Assembly: GCA_049414205.1 (NCBI GenBank)
Contig: JBMSGE010000041.1
Coordinates: 1 to 10,592 of the forward strand
From: Nitrosomaritimum sp049414205
Lineage (GTDB): Archaea; Thermoproteota; Nitrososphaeria; Nitrososphaerales; Nitrosopumilaceae
Length of the DNA: 10,592 nucleotides
Reading direction: 5' to 3'
The notes under the pieces were generated by a model. That model did no database searches and was not told the DNA's origin. It saw only the letters and a program-made list of their open reading frames with translations. Below, piece after piece: positions 1-6,030 of this stretch (positions are counted from its first letter, which is position 1; every line of letters begins with the position of its first letter). A program made the translations under genes and the position numbers.

Positions 1-74
1 GCATCTTGAATTGAAATCATTTTGTTTTCTAAAACATTGTTTAAACTCTCAGAGTCTAACACAAGATTATTCAA
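1..74 (-). CDS. Possible N-terminal fragment of an unidentified protein, cut by the left edge
   Basis: On the minus strand one frame stays open from inside the end of the protease gene to the window edge. It has no ATG before the edge except an internal one; the first usable start is a TTG at 72-74, giving a peptide beginning MNNLVLDSESLNNVLENK. The residues look helical and protein-like, but 24 codons are too few to judge, and another frame is open on the plus strand over the same bases. I do not recognise it. A gene here would follow the protease in the same direction. Confidence 0.2.
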   Translation of the reverse strand, partial: MNNLVLDSESLNNVLENKMISIQD

Positions 75-115
75 TAGAAAAATGCATTCTTTGAAGTATT
101 TATTCTTGTATCGAA

Positions 116-1252
116 TTATTCGCCGTTAGGCCTTTCACCTAAAGTGAGTGTAAAGTTACTAGTTCGTCCATCTCTCAAAATTTCTAAAACCAAATCATCT
201 CCTACTGCTTTTGCCCTTTGAAGATGAATTAAAATGTCTGAAATTTTTCTTACTTCATTTCCGTCTACTGAAAGAATAATGTCTCCTCCAATGGTGTATT
301 CTACTCCATCAACTTCAACGACTTTTTCAGAACCATGTAGTCCTGCTCTATCTGCAGGGCTATCTGGAATAACTGTAACTATCAAAAATCCTACAGCATC
401 TTTAAGATTCAAAACTTTAGCCAAGTCCGGATCAATGTCTCTTCCAGAAATTCCAATCCATGGATGCTTGTATTCTCCTTCTTTGATTAAGCTTGGAACA
501 ATCTTTGCAACTGTTTGTGATGGGACTGCAAACCCTACACCAGTAAATTCACCTGTAGCAGATTGTATTGCGGTATTGATTCCAACTACGCTTCCTCTCA
601 TGTTGAGCAAAGGCCCTCCGGAATTTCCTGGGTTAATTGCAGCATCGGTTTGAATAACGTCTGGAATTGAATAGCCTGACCCTGAAGGTAACAGTCTTCC
701 TAACTGACTGACAATTCCTGAGGTCATTGAACCTGACAATCCAAAGGGATTTCCAATTGCTGCAATTGGCTCTCCGACTTTGAGACCAGAAGAGTCTCCA
801 AGAGTTAATGGATGCAACAATGACAAATCTGCATTGACTTTGAGTACTGCAATATCTGTAAAAGTATCTACTCCGACAATCTCTGCATTGTACTCCCTTC
901 CATCCAAAAATGTGATCACCACCTTTGTTGCACCCTCTACGACATGCGCATTGGTGATAACGTGACCTTGCTTGTCAAAAACAAAACCTGATCCAACTCC
1001 TGCTGGAATCTGCGCTTCAGGACTTTTTTGCACATTTACTCTTACTACTCCTGATTCAGATTTTTCAAAAATTTCAATTAATGATAATTCTTTAGAATAA
1101 GATGGAAGAGATTCTTCAATGGCATTGTCCTCTACTGTAATTGATACTTCGGGTTGAATTGCTTCTGGAGGTGGAATCATGACAAGTGCAAAAACTACAG
1201 CTGCAAGTATTGCCCCGGCAATTCCTCCTACAATAACTCCTGATTGGTCCAC
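116..1252 (-). CDS. HtrA/DegP-like membrane-anchored serine protease with one PDZ domain
   Basis: This is a trypsin-fold serine protease of the HtrA (S1C) family, expected to degrade or refold damaged proteins outside the cytoplasmic membrane. Residues 5-26 form one hydrophobic segment that would act as an uncleaved signal anchor, followed by a short acidic and proline-rich linker. The protease domain covers about 55-255, with the triad visible as His103 (TNAHVV), Asp133 (TDIAVLKV) and Ser211 (NPGNSGGP). A single PDZ domain covers about 265-370, including the SPADRAGL and GGDIILSVDG signatures. The length, 378 residues, is normal for a one-PDZ member. The start is GTG at 1250-1252; it puts the hydrophobic anchor at the very N-terminus and lies about 28 bases after a TATA-like box. 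The gene lies 40 bases after the glycosyltransferase gene, so it may be transcribed from its own promoter, by read-through, or both. Confidence 0.95.
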   Translation of the reverse strand: MDQSGVIVGGIAGAILAAVVFALVMIPPPEAIQPEVSITVEDNAIEESLPSYSKELSLIEIFEKSESGVVRVNVQKSPEAQIPAGVGSGFVFDKQGHVITNAHVVEGATKVVITFLDGREYNAEIVGVDTFTDIAVLKVNADLSLLHPLTLGDSSGLKVGEPIAAIGNPFGLSGSMTSGIVSQLGRLLPSGSGYSIPDVIQTDAAINPGNSGGPLLNMRGSVVGINTAIQSATGEFTGVGFAVPSQTVAKIVPSLIKEGEYKHPWIGISGRDIDPDLAKVLNLKDAVGFLIVTVIPDSPADRAGLHGSEKVVEVDGVEYTIGGDIILSVDGNEVRKISDILIHLQRAKAVGDDLVLEILRDGRTSNFTLTLGERPNGE

Positions 1253-1274
1253 GAGACTTTGGTTTGACCTATTA

Positions 1275-1285
1275 CAAATAAAAAA
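1275..1285 (-). promoter_or_regulatory. TATA-like box for the HtrA-like protease gene
   Basis: Read on the minus strand this is TTTTTTATTTG, centred about 28 bases before the GTG start, the spacing expected for a leaderless archaeal transcript. The run of six T could also terminate the upstream glycosyltransferase transcript. Confidence 0.45.
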
Positions 1286-1292
1286 GATTCTC

Positions 1293-2495
1293 CTAAATTC
1301 TAATTGAATCTTGGATATGATCCTTCATAGAGTAGTTTCTACCTCTCCATGAAACAGACGAATTCTTTTTTGCTTGAAAAAGCCCACTGAGGAATCCCAA
1401 AACTACTACCAAGCTTCCAATGGGGCCAAAGACCGCATGGGCCAATCGTAGATCTAGGCCTTTTTTTACCTCAGCTATTGCTCCAACATAGATCAACACT
1501 GATGCAATCAGCGAAGTTACTAAAACCATTGAATTTGAAATGGTGTCAAAACCAAAAACTCCAGAATATGCTAGAATTGGAAATGGCATAAAAAGCAAAA
1601 ACAAAACTGCAAAGAATATTCCTACTGCAATTTTTGGACTTTGCAAATATAGTGGAATCATGAGCCTTTTCAGTGCATTCCAAAGGGTGCTTTTATCACG
1701 TGCCCATATGGCATCTACGAGATGGTCTCCGCGCACCATTTTCATTTTGTGCCCTGAATCCTTGACTTTTTTTCCTAATGCGCCGTCTTCAATGATTTCT
1801 TGCTTTACTCCCTCATGGGTGCCGACTTTATCGTATGTTTTTTTTGTAATGATGAAAAAGCTTCCAAAAAAGTAACCTGTCTTCTTTGTAGGATCATTTA
1901 CTCTAACTGCAGAAAATCTTGTATGCAAAAATGTGGAAATCATTGGAAGGGTAATTTTGGTCCACCAGTCTAATGATACCATCTTTGGAATAACAGTTAG
2001 TGCATCGAGATTAAATGTCAACAGATGAGATACTGCCAAAGAAATTACGTTTTTGGAGTGTTTGGTGTCTGCATCGGTGAATAACAATAATTCTCCTGTT
2101 GCTTTTTTGTACCCTTCCATGCATGCCCAGTTCTTACCCATCCACCCTTCTGGTTTTGGTCGAGCAGAAACTGGTACTACTTTGGTGCTTTGTTTTGCAT
2201 ATTCTGAAATAATCTTCCAAGTAGAATCTTCTGATGAATCATCAATTACAATTATTTCATAATTTGGATAGTCTTGATCAATTAGAGTATCTAAACACTT
2301 TGAAAGAAATTCTTCTTCGTTTCTTGCTGGTAAAATAATTGATACCTTGGGACTATCGTGATTTGAATTTTTAAAATCATCCAGATATGGCGTCATCTTA
2401 AAAGAGGTCAGCATTGACTTGAGTAAAAAAACCCAAGCTCCGCAAACTCCGATTAAAATTGCCGTAAGTGAATAGTTGAAAATATCAAGAATCAT
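1293..2495 (-). CDS. Membrane glycosyltransferase family 2 (CrtQ/HpnB-like architecture)
   Basis: This is a GT-A fold family 2 glycosyltransferase that would transfer a sugar from a nucleotide-sugar donor at the cytoplasmic face of the membrane. One N-terminal membrane helix (about 8-27) precedes the catalytic domain, which starts at VSIILPARNEE (51-61). Visible motifs are the nucleotide-binding Asp pair (VIDDSS, 85-86), the metal-binding DxD-type FTDADT (141-143), and an acidic pair in EIIEDGALG (236-237) as the likely catalytic base. Three or so C-terminal helices lie at about 286-310, 321-342 and 355-373, and the protein ends with a WRGRNY motif. That order (helix, GT-A domain, several helices, W-R/K-GR-Y tail) is what I know from carotenoid and hopanoid glycosyltransferases such as CrtQ and HpnB, so a lipid acceptor is likely, but the true substrate is not shown. 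The ATG start lies 8 bases after the SRPBCC stop, which implies co-transcription. Confidence 0.9.
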   Translation of the reverse strand: MILDIFNYSLTAILIGVCGAWVFLLKSMLTSFKMTPYLDDFKNSNHDSPKVSIILPARNEEEFLSKCLDTLIDQDYPNYEIIVIDDSSEDSTWKIISEYAKQSTKVVPVSARPKPEGWMGKNWACMEGYKKATGELLLFTDADTKHSKNVISLAVSHLLTFNLDALTVIPKMVSLDWWTKITLPMISTFLHTRFSAVRVNDPTKKTGYFFGSFFIITKKTYDKVGTHEGVKQEIIEDGALGKKVKDSGHKMKMVRGDHLVDAIWARDKSTLWNALKRLMIPLYLQSPKIAVGIFFAVLFLLFMPFPILAYSGVFGFDTISNSMVLVTSLIASVLIYVGAIAEVKKGLDLRLAHAVFGPIGSLVVVLGFLSGLFQAKKNSSVSWRGRNYSMKDHIQDSIRI

Positions 2496-2503
2496 TTTGG
2501 AGG

Positions 2504-2920
2504 TTATCCTTCAAGTTCTTTTTTGATATTCTGTAACGCCAAGTCTGTTCCATCCTTGATGTGTTTTTTTACCATCCCCGTAAACATGCCCATTATTCCA
2601 GTTAGTTTTATGTCCCATCTGGCTTCAAGTAGGGTGTGGTCATCTTGACTCCTTAGACTTACGGTTTTGTTTCCATCGATTATTCCTTTTGTGAACTGTG
2701 CAACAATCTTTTCTTTGGGGTAAAGGGTAACTTCCTGTTGGCATTTTTGGTCTCTAAATGCAATGATGATTTCTCGTTGGACAACATTGCCTTCTTTTGA
2801 TATGTTGTGGACTTCTTTTGTCCCCCTCCAAAAATTAGGCTCGTTATCAATATCCGACACTAATTCCCATACCTTCTCAATTGGTGCCTTTATCTCAATT
2901 GAGGTCTCAATTACTGCCAT
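2504..2920 (-). CDS. SRPBCC/START-like (polyketide cyclase/coenzyme Q-binding type) protein
   Basis: A 138-residue single-domain protein of the SRPBCC (Bet v 1/START) superfamily, whose members hold a hydrophobic ligand in a deep cavity or act as cyclases or lipid carriers. The N-terminus has the typical first strand and helix, IETSIEIKAPIEKVWELVSD (4-23), then a run of predicted strands (about 45-105) and a long C-terminal helix with TGMVKKHIKDGTDLALQNIK (about 114-133). No signal peptide or membrane helix is visible, so it should be cytoplasmic. The gene sits 8 bases ahead of the glycosyltransferase gene on the same strand. I infer that it may present or bind the lipid acceptor of that enzyme, but adjacency is the only evidence. 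The ATG at 2918-2920 has a TATA-like box about 30 bases upstream. Confidence 0.8.
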   Translation of the reverse strand: MAVIETSIEIKAPIEKVWELVSDIDNEPNFWRGTKEVHNISKEGNVVQREIIIAFRDQKCQQEVTLYPKEKIVAQFTKGIIDGNKTVSLRSQDDHTLLEARWDIKLTGIMGMFTGMVKKHIKDGTDLALQNIKKELEG

Positions 2921-2922
2921 GA

Positions 2923-3057
2923 CTAGTTAGTAGTGGTTGCGCAGTAAATATATTGGATTACCTTGAGTATTTGATAGACTGTGATGGGCATCATGCCTAA
3001 AATCCAGAACAGTAACTCCAGTTCTAACGGCATATGCCATTCTTCCGTCACAGTCAT
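2923..3057 (-). CDS. Probable small membrane protein of 44 residues (unrecognised)
   Basis: An open frame of 44 codons runs from an ATG at 3055-3057 (minus strand) to a TAG at 2923-2925, ending only 2 bases before the SRPBCC start codon. The peptide begins MTVTEEWHMPLELE and continues with a hydrophobic stretch (about 15-39, FWILGMMPITVYQIL and on to QYIY) that could be one membrane helix. The stretch is visibly richer in G and C than the true intergenic gaps of this window, which supports coding. The tight join to the SRPBCC gene suggests an operon. Against it, a good TATA-like box for the SRPBCC gene lies inside its last codons, and a 44-codon open frame can occur by chance. I recognise no family. 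Confidence 0.4.
   Translation of the reverse strand: MTVTEEWHMPLELELLFWILGMMPITVYQILKVIQYIYCATTTN
2945..2954 (-). promoter_or_regulatory. TATA-like box for the SRPBCC-glycosyltransferase unit
   Basis: Read on the minus strand this is AATATATTTA, centred about 30 bases ahead of the SRPBCC ATG, which suits a leaderless or nearly leaderless transcript. It overlaps the end of the proposed 44-residue gene. Confidence 0.45.
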
Positions 3058-3083
3058 TTCACTTAATTGGATAATGAGAACAC

Positions 3084-3281
3084 ATGACAAAAATTGGAAC
3101 ATTTGATGCAGCGGGATTTTGGAAAGATGCCTATGCCCACCAAAGAGGTAAGCTCCTCAAAAAAGTAAATGTCCCAGAAGAACAAATTCTAATTCTTGCA
3201 AATAAAAAATATTTGGAATTGCCTGCTCCTCTAAGATACGAAATTGAAACCAGCGGAATTCAGAAAAAAGATCTAACTTAA
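3084..3281 (+). CDS. Small hypothetical protein, 65 residues
   Basis: A short, charged, soluble protein beginning MTKIGTFDAAGFWKDAYAHQ. It appears to hold a helical N-terminal half and a second helix around ANKKYLELPAPLRYEIE (39-55). There are no cysteines, signal peptide or membrane segment, and I recognise no domain. Codon choice (A/T-ending) matches its neighbours. It starts with ATG 26 bases from the proposed divergent 44-residue gene and lies 38 bases ahead of the tRNA-binding protein gene, which seems to have its own TATA-like box. The function is unknown; the neighbourhood does not define it. Confidence 0.75.
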   Translation: MTKIGTFDAAGFWKDAYAHQRGKLLKKVNVPEEQILILANKKYLELPAPLRYEIETSGIQKKDLT

Positions 3282-3292
3282 GACGAAATTCA

Positions 3293-3300
3293 TTTTAAGA
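3293..3300 (+). promoter_or_regulatory. TATA-like box for the tRNA-binding protein gene
   Basis: The motif TTTTAAGA is centred about 24 bases ahead of the ATG at 3320, within the 38-base gap. A weak purine-rich GAGGG also lies 5-10 bases before the ATG, so a short-leader transcript is possible too. Confidence 0.4.
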
Positions 3301-3319
3301 GGCGAGTTGAGGGATTTTT

Positions 3320-3646
3320 ATGTCAAATATCACATATGATGATTTTACAAAATTGGATTTACGTGTTGCAAAAATTATTGAGACAGAACCAATACCTGGA
3401 AAATCCAGAATCATTAAAGGAACTATTGATTTGGGTGATGACAAAAGAGATGTGATAATCGGTGGGGCTCAATACTATCAGCCAGAAGATCTTATTGGAA
3501 AAACTGTAATTGTAGTGGCAAATCTGGAACCAAAAAAGATGGCCGGAGTTGAATCTAATGCCATGTTGTTAGCAGCTGACGTTGACGATAAGCCCTTTTG
3601 GCTTACAGTTGATGAAGATGTTCCTTTGGGAAGTCCTATAAAATAA
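3320..3646 (+). CDS. Stand-alone tRNA-binding OB-fold protein (MetRS beta-subunit/CsaA-like)
   Basis: The 108 residues form one tRNA-binding domain of the type found at the C-terminus of bacterial methionyl-tRNA synthetase, in CsaA and in EMAP-II/Arc1p. Visible signatures are the start YDDFTKLDLRVAKIIETEPI (5-24), the mid strand VIIGGAQYYQPEDLIGKTVI and the closing VANLEPKKMAGVESNAMLLA. Such free-standing forms bind tRNA non-specifically and can help a separately encoded MetRS catalytic chain; CsaA relatives have been described as chaperone-like. Details such as KLDLRVAKI and ANLEPKKMAGVESNAM look closer to the MetRS beta type than to CsaA. No catalytic synthetase gene is in the window, so which partner it serves cannot be seen. 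The length is normal for the family and the ATG fits the conserved N-terminus. Confidence 0.88.
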   Translation: MSNITYDDFTKLDLRVAKIIETEPIPGKSRIIKGTIDLGDDKRDVIIGGAQYYQPEDLIGKTVIVVANLEPKKMAGVESNAMLLAADVDDKPFWLTVDEDVPLGSPIK

Positions 3647-3682
3647 AAAATCCTATTCTAATCATTACTACAAAAACAGTGA

Positions 3683-3715
3683 TTTTTCAACATTAAGTGA
3701 AATACTCTTCTTTTT
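3683..3715 (+). terminator. T-run terminator region after the tRNA-binding protein gene
   Basis: Two runs of five T (3683-3687 and 3711-3715) lie in the 124-base gap after the gene, without a strong hairpin. Oligo-T runs on the coding strand are enough for archaeal RNA polymerase to stop. Confidence 0.4.
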
Positions 3716-3732
3716 GTGATTGTCTGAATTAT

Positions 3733-3760
3733 ACGAATGATTTAATTGACATTCGTCAAT
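3733..3760. promoter_or_regulatory. TATA-like box with overlapping inverted repeats ahead of the DUF1512 gene
   Basis: The TATA-like TTTAATT (3741-3747) is centred about 27 bases ahead of the ATG at 3771. A perfect 6-base inverted repeat, ATTGAC-ATTC-GTCAAT, covers 3745-3760 right after it. A second one, ACGAAT (3733-3738) with ATTCGT (3751-3756), straddles the box and shares bases with the first. Palindromes overlapping or next to TATA are a usual place for archaeal regulators to bind, so this is a candidate operator. Which protein would bind is unknown. Confidence 0.4.
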
Positions 3761-3770
3761 CGCAAAGAAT

Positions 3771-4895
3771 ATGGTAGATTTTACAAATATTGATCTTGAT
3801 CAATTGTTTGGATTTGGCGATGATTCGAATCCTCTTATGATGTTAATTTGGATTCTTCCGATAATTCTTTTCATATTTTATGGACAAAGAATTCAACTTC
3901 AGGTGACATCTGGTGAAATCAAAAAAGGCATCAAAAAATTAGATGGCTATAGAACTGAGGCAAGAACAGAATTAATCGATTATGTTAAAAAAAACATGAG
4001 TCCCAAACAAGACCCGACAAAAAAGATTGACCAATTTTTAGAATATTTCACCATCATGCCTGTTGACATGGACCCAAACGGAATTGTTGCTAAGGTAAAA
4101 CACACAGTGAGGGCAAGAGAAGATTATTCAAGAAATCACGTAAAATCATTATCTCCTGAAACAGATGAAATCAAACTAAGTAGAGTTTTGACTCTTTTAG
4201 AAATTGCAACTTCACTGCATATGATTTACAAAGTAATCAATCACATGTTCCTAACTGCAAAAAAACAAAACAACTATCCTCTAATTTTACCACTTCAAAT
4301 GATTCTCCCTTTTATCATGGAAGAGGCAGAAGCTATTATGAAAGCAATTCCTGCATTCAAACAAGGACAACCAATAGGTGATGGAATCGGTCCAATGGTT
4401 GTTGGAAAAATGATGCTGGATACCAAAAAGGAAACAGTGGCATTTGAAACAGTCTCAAGTGAAAAAGATTATGAAGAGCGAAAACTTGTTTTGCTGAAAG
4501 CCGAAGGTCCTGGTTCAACTGTTGGTAGACCTGGTGACGCAGTAGAAAATCTAGTTTCTAAAAACAAGCCTGATATCATAATCATGGTTGATGCTGCCTT
4601 GAAAATGGAAGGAGAGGATTCTGCCATAACTGCACAGGGATTTGGTGCTGCCATTGGAGGTATTGGTACTGAAAGATTCCAAATTGAGGAAATTGCTACC
4701 AAAAACAATATTCCTATTTTTGCTATTGTGATTAAGCAATCAGTCAAAGAGGCAATCACTTTGATGACCAAAGATATAGCCAATCAGGCTGAAAATGTTC
4801 GAAATCAAATCGATGAAATGATAAAAACCAATACCGAACCTGGTCAGACTGTCTTGCTTATTGGAGTAGGTAATTCGATAGGAGTTCCACAATGA
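3771..4895 (+). CDS. DUF1512 family archaeal membrane-anchored protein
   Basis: A 374-residue protein that I assign to DUF1512, an archaeal family of about 370 residues with no known function; the length fits exactly. The N-terminus has a short acidic lead and one membrane helix (about 21-38, LMMLIWILPIILFIFYG), leaving a large cytoplasmic domain. That domain contains a helical part (about 45-195), a glycine-rich turn GDGIGPMVVGKMM (203-215), a loop GPGSTVGRPGDAVENLV (246-262), a Rossmann-like strand PDIIIMVDAALKMEGEDSA (267-285) and the glycine-rich AQGFGAAIGGIG (288-299). A further strand (IPIFAIVIK) and a long helix end the domain. The alternation of strands with conserved acid and glycine turns suggests a nucleotide- or metal-binding enzyme, but that is inference. 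The stop overlaps the start of the zinc-ribbon gene by ATGA, so the two are almost certainly co-translated. Confidence 0.85.
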   Translation: MVDFTNIDLDQLFGFGDDSNPLMMLIWILPIILFIFYGQRIQLQVTSGEIKKGIKKLDGYRTEARTELIDYVKKNMSPKQDPTKKIDQFLEYFTIMPVDMDPNGIVAKVKHTVRAREDYSRNHVKSLSPETDEIKLSRVLTLLEIATSLHMIYKVINHMFLTAKKQNNYPLILPLQMILPFIMEEAEAIMKAIPAFKQGQPIGDGIGPMVVGKMMLDTKKETVAFETVSSEKDYEERKLVLLKAEGPGSTVGRPGDAVENLVSKNKPDIIIMVDAALKMEGEDSAITAQGFGAAIGGIGTERFQIEEIATKNNIPIFAIVIKQSVKEAITLMTKDIANQAENVRNQIDEMIKTNTEPGQTVLLIGVGNSIGVPQ

Positions 4896-5074
4896 TTTTT
4901 TCAAAAGAGAAAATTGTAATTGCCTATACTATTGAAAAATGCAAATCATGTAATCTGGAGAGAAAAAGAAAATTCAAAGAAGGTGATTATCTGTTTGCAG
5001 AATCTTCAAAATGTGATTCATGTGATGGAGTCATGCAAATAGAGAAAATTTTTGGCGAAACTATTGAGCAATAG
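4892..5074 (+). CDS. Small zinc-ribbon protein co-translated with DUF1512
   Basis: Sixty residues with two CxxC pairs: Cys17/Cys20 (CKSC) and Cys41/Cys44 (CDSC), 20 residues apart, the pattern of a four-cysteine zinc ribbon. The segment between them is basic (NLERKRKFKEGDY), and no membrane helix is present. The start ATG overlaps the DUF1512 stop codon in an ATGA arrangement, so it should be made together with the membrane protein and may be its partner or regulatory subunit. Small ribbons of this sort occur in nucleic-acid-binding and assembly proteins; nothing here decides between these. The 3' end overlaps the convergent methionine aminopeptidase gene by 14 bases, and its stop codon lies in a palindrome shared with that gene. 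Confidence 0.78.
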   Translation: MIFSKEKIVIAYTIEKCKSCNLERKRKFKEGDYLFAESSKCDSCDGVMQIEKIFGETIEQ

Positions 5075-5076
5075 TT
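5059..5076. repeat. Perfect 18-base palindrome holding both convergent stop codons
   Basis: AACTATTG-AG-CAATAGTT is an 8-base perfect inverted repeat around a 2-base centre. In RNA it would fold as a 7-base-pair hairpin with a GAGC loop. It contains the TAG stop of the zinc-ribbon gene on the plus strand and the TAG stop of the methionine aminopeptidase gene on the minus strand. Both proteins therefore end Thr-Ile-X-Gln. Confidence 0.7.
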
Positions 5077-5957
5077 GTAACTGTTACTCCATCATCTGTT
5101 GGAATAAAGGTGTGTTCTGCTTGAGCAACTCTTTGCTCATGAATTTCAATTAATACTGGATATGCTTGCACTGCTTTTTTCTTGATTAGATGATCTAGCA
5201 ACTGTCTTGCTTCCTTTTCTTCCCATTTTTTTGTAAGCCATCTTAATGCAAATGGTAACATGTTGAAATTCTCCCAAATAAAATCCAGCATTTTATCTGC
5301 TTCATCATTTTTTGTTTTCTTTCTAGAATTTAATGCAAAAATATTTTTTATCTTTCCATTTCTGACAAACCCGCCGCCTTCGGAAGTAGTTACAAAAGGC
5401 TCACACGCATATGCAGAATCTCCTGATAGTGAGAATCCTCCAACAGACCAAATGTTCGGGATTGTTTTTCCTGCATGTATGGTATATTGATCCAGAGAGT
5501 GTCCACTCAGATTTGCAATTGGCTTGAAACCCATTTGTTTTATTGTAGTCTCAATTGCCCTGCCAATATCGCTAGCTTTGACTCCAACTTTTACCATGGA
5601 CATTGCCTTGTCTAGTGCCTCTTCGGCGGTTTGAACAAGACCATCAAACTGAGCATCATAACATACGGTAACTGCCGTATCTGCAATGAAGCCATTGATT
5701 TGAGCACCAAGATCAATTTTTACCAGGTCTGTGTCTTTAATCGTAATAGGGTCATTTGGTTCTGCAGTGTAGTGAGCTGCAATCTCGTTGATACTTGCAT
5801 TGACTGGAAAAGCACACTTTGCTCCCCGTTTAATTATTTCATTTTCAACTTCTTCGCAAATTTCGTAGACTGATTTACCAACCCAATCTTTGATGCGAAC
5901 CATTTCACGTACTTCTGAAGCAATCCTTCCAGCTTTGATGTAGTCTTCTAATTGCAA
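5061..5957 (-). CDS. map: Methionine aminopeptidase, type II
   Basis: This enzyme removes the initiator methionine from nascent proteins in the cytoplasm using a two-metal centre. All five metal ligands of the pita-bread fold are present: Asp82 (KIDLG), Asp93 (ADTAV), His153 (SGHSLD), Glu186 (ACEPF) and Glu281 (AEHTF). His62 (IAAHYT) and His161 (TIHAGK) occupy the substrate-binding positions. The helical insertion that separates type II from type I lies at about 215-260, and the 298-residue length is typical of archaeal type II enzymes, which lack the eukaryotic N-terminal extension. The start is TTG at 5955-5957. It gives an N-terminus (MQLEDYIKAGRIASEVRE) matching what I recall of the Pyrococcus enzyme, no in-frame ATG lies upstream, and a TATA-like box sits about 26 bases before it. 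It converges on the zinc-ribbon gene with a 14-base overlap. Confidence 0.96.
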   Translation of the reverse strand: MQLEDYIKAGRIASEVREMVRIKDWVGKSVYEICEEVENEIIKRGAKCAFPVNASINEIAAHYTAEPNDPITIKDTDLVKIDLGAQINGFIADTAVTVCYDAQFDGLVQTAEEALDKAMSMVKVGVKASDIGRAIETTIKQMGFKPIANLSGHSLDQYTIHAGKTIPNIWSVGGFSLSGDSAYACEPFVTTSEGGGFVRNGKIKNIFALNSRKKTKNDEADKMLDFIWENFNMLPFALRWLTKKWEEKEARQLLDHLIKKKAVQAYPVLIEIHEQRVAQAEHTFIPTDDGVTVTTIAQ

Positions 5958-5979
5958 TGGTTGTCTTCTTTGATTTGCC

Positions 5980-5986
5980 TTTAAAA
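5980..5986 (-). promoter_or_regulatory. TATA-like box for the methionine aminopeptidase gene
   Basis: Read on the minus strand this is TTTTAAA, centred about 26 bases ahead of the TTG start, which supports a leaderless transcript and that start choice. The divergent tRNA promoter lies only some 17 bases away. Confidence 0.5.
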
Positions 5987-6002
5987 TGATTATCTGTCAA
6001 GC

Positions 6003-6008
6003 TTAAAT
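6003..6008 (+). promoter_or_regulatory. TATA-like box for tRNA-Pro
   Basis: TTAAAT, preceded by a purine-containing AAGC that could serve as a TFB recognition element, lies 23-28 bases ahead of the first base of the tRNA. Confidence 0.45.
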
Positions 6009-6030
6009 TGGGTATTTTTTATGGTTCGTT

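Noticed and set aside
234..965. Open plus-strand frames of 139 and 61 codons opposite the HtrA-like protease gene
   Set aside because: They lie wholly antisense to a gene with a clear catalytic triad; their translations are rich in Ser/Thr/Pro and show no domain, as expected for a shadow frame.
2496..2506. The string TAACCTCCAAA just after the SRPBCC stop (minus strand) also occurs just after the secreted-protein stop (10313-10323, plus strand)
   Set aside because: Eleven shared bases beginning at a stop codon, with no further similarity or structure on either side; most likely coincidence, and it is anti-Shine-Dalgarno-like rather than a ribosome site.
2982..3104. Plus-strand frame of about 40 codons overlapping the proposed 44-residue gene
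   Set aside because: The translation is Ser/Asn-rich without a hydrophobic or structured segment, and it runs out of frame into the following gene; the minus-strand frame is more protein-like and joins an operon.
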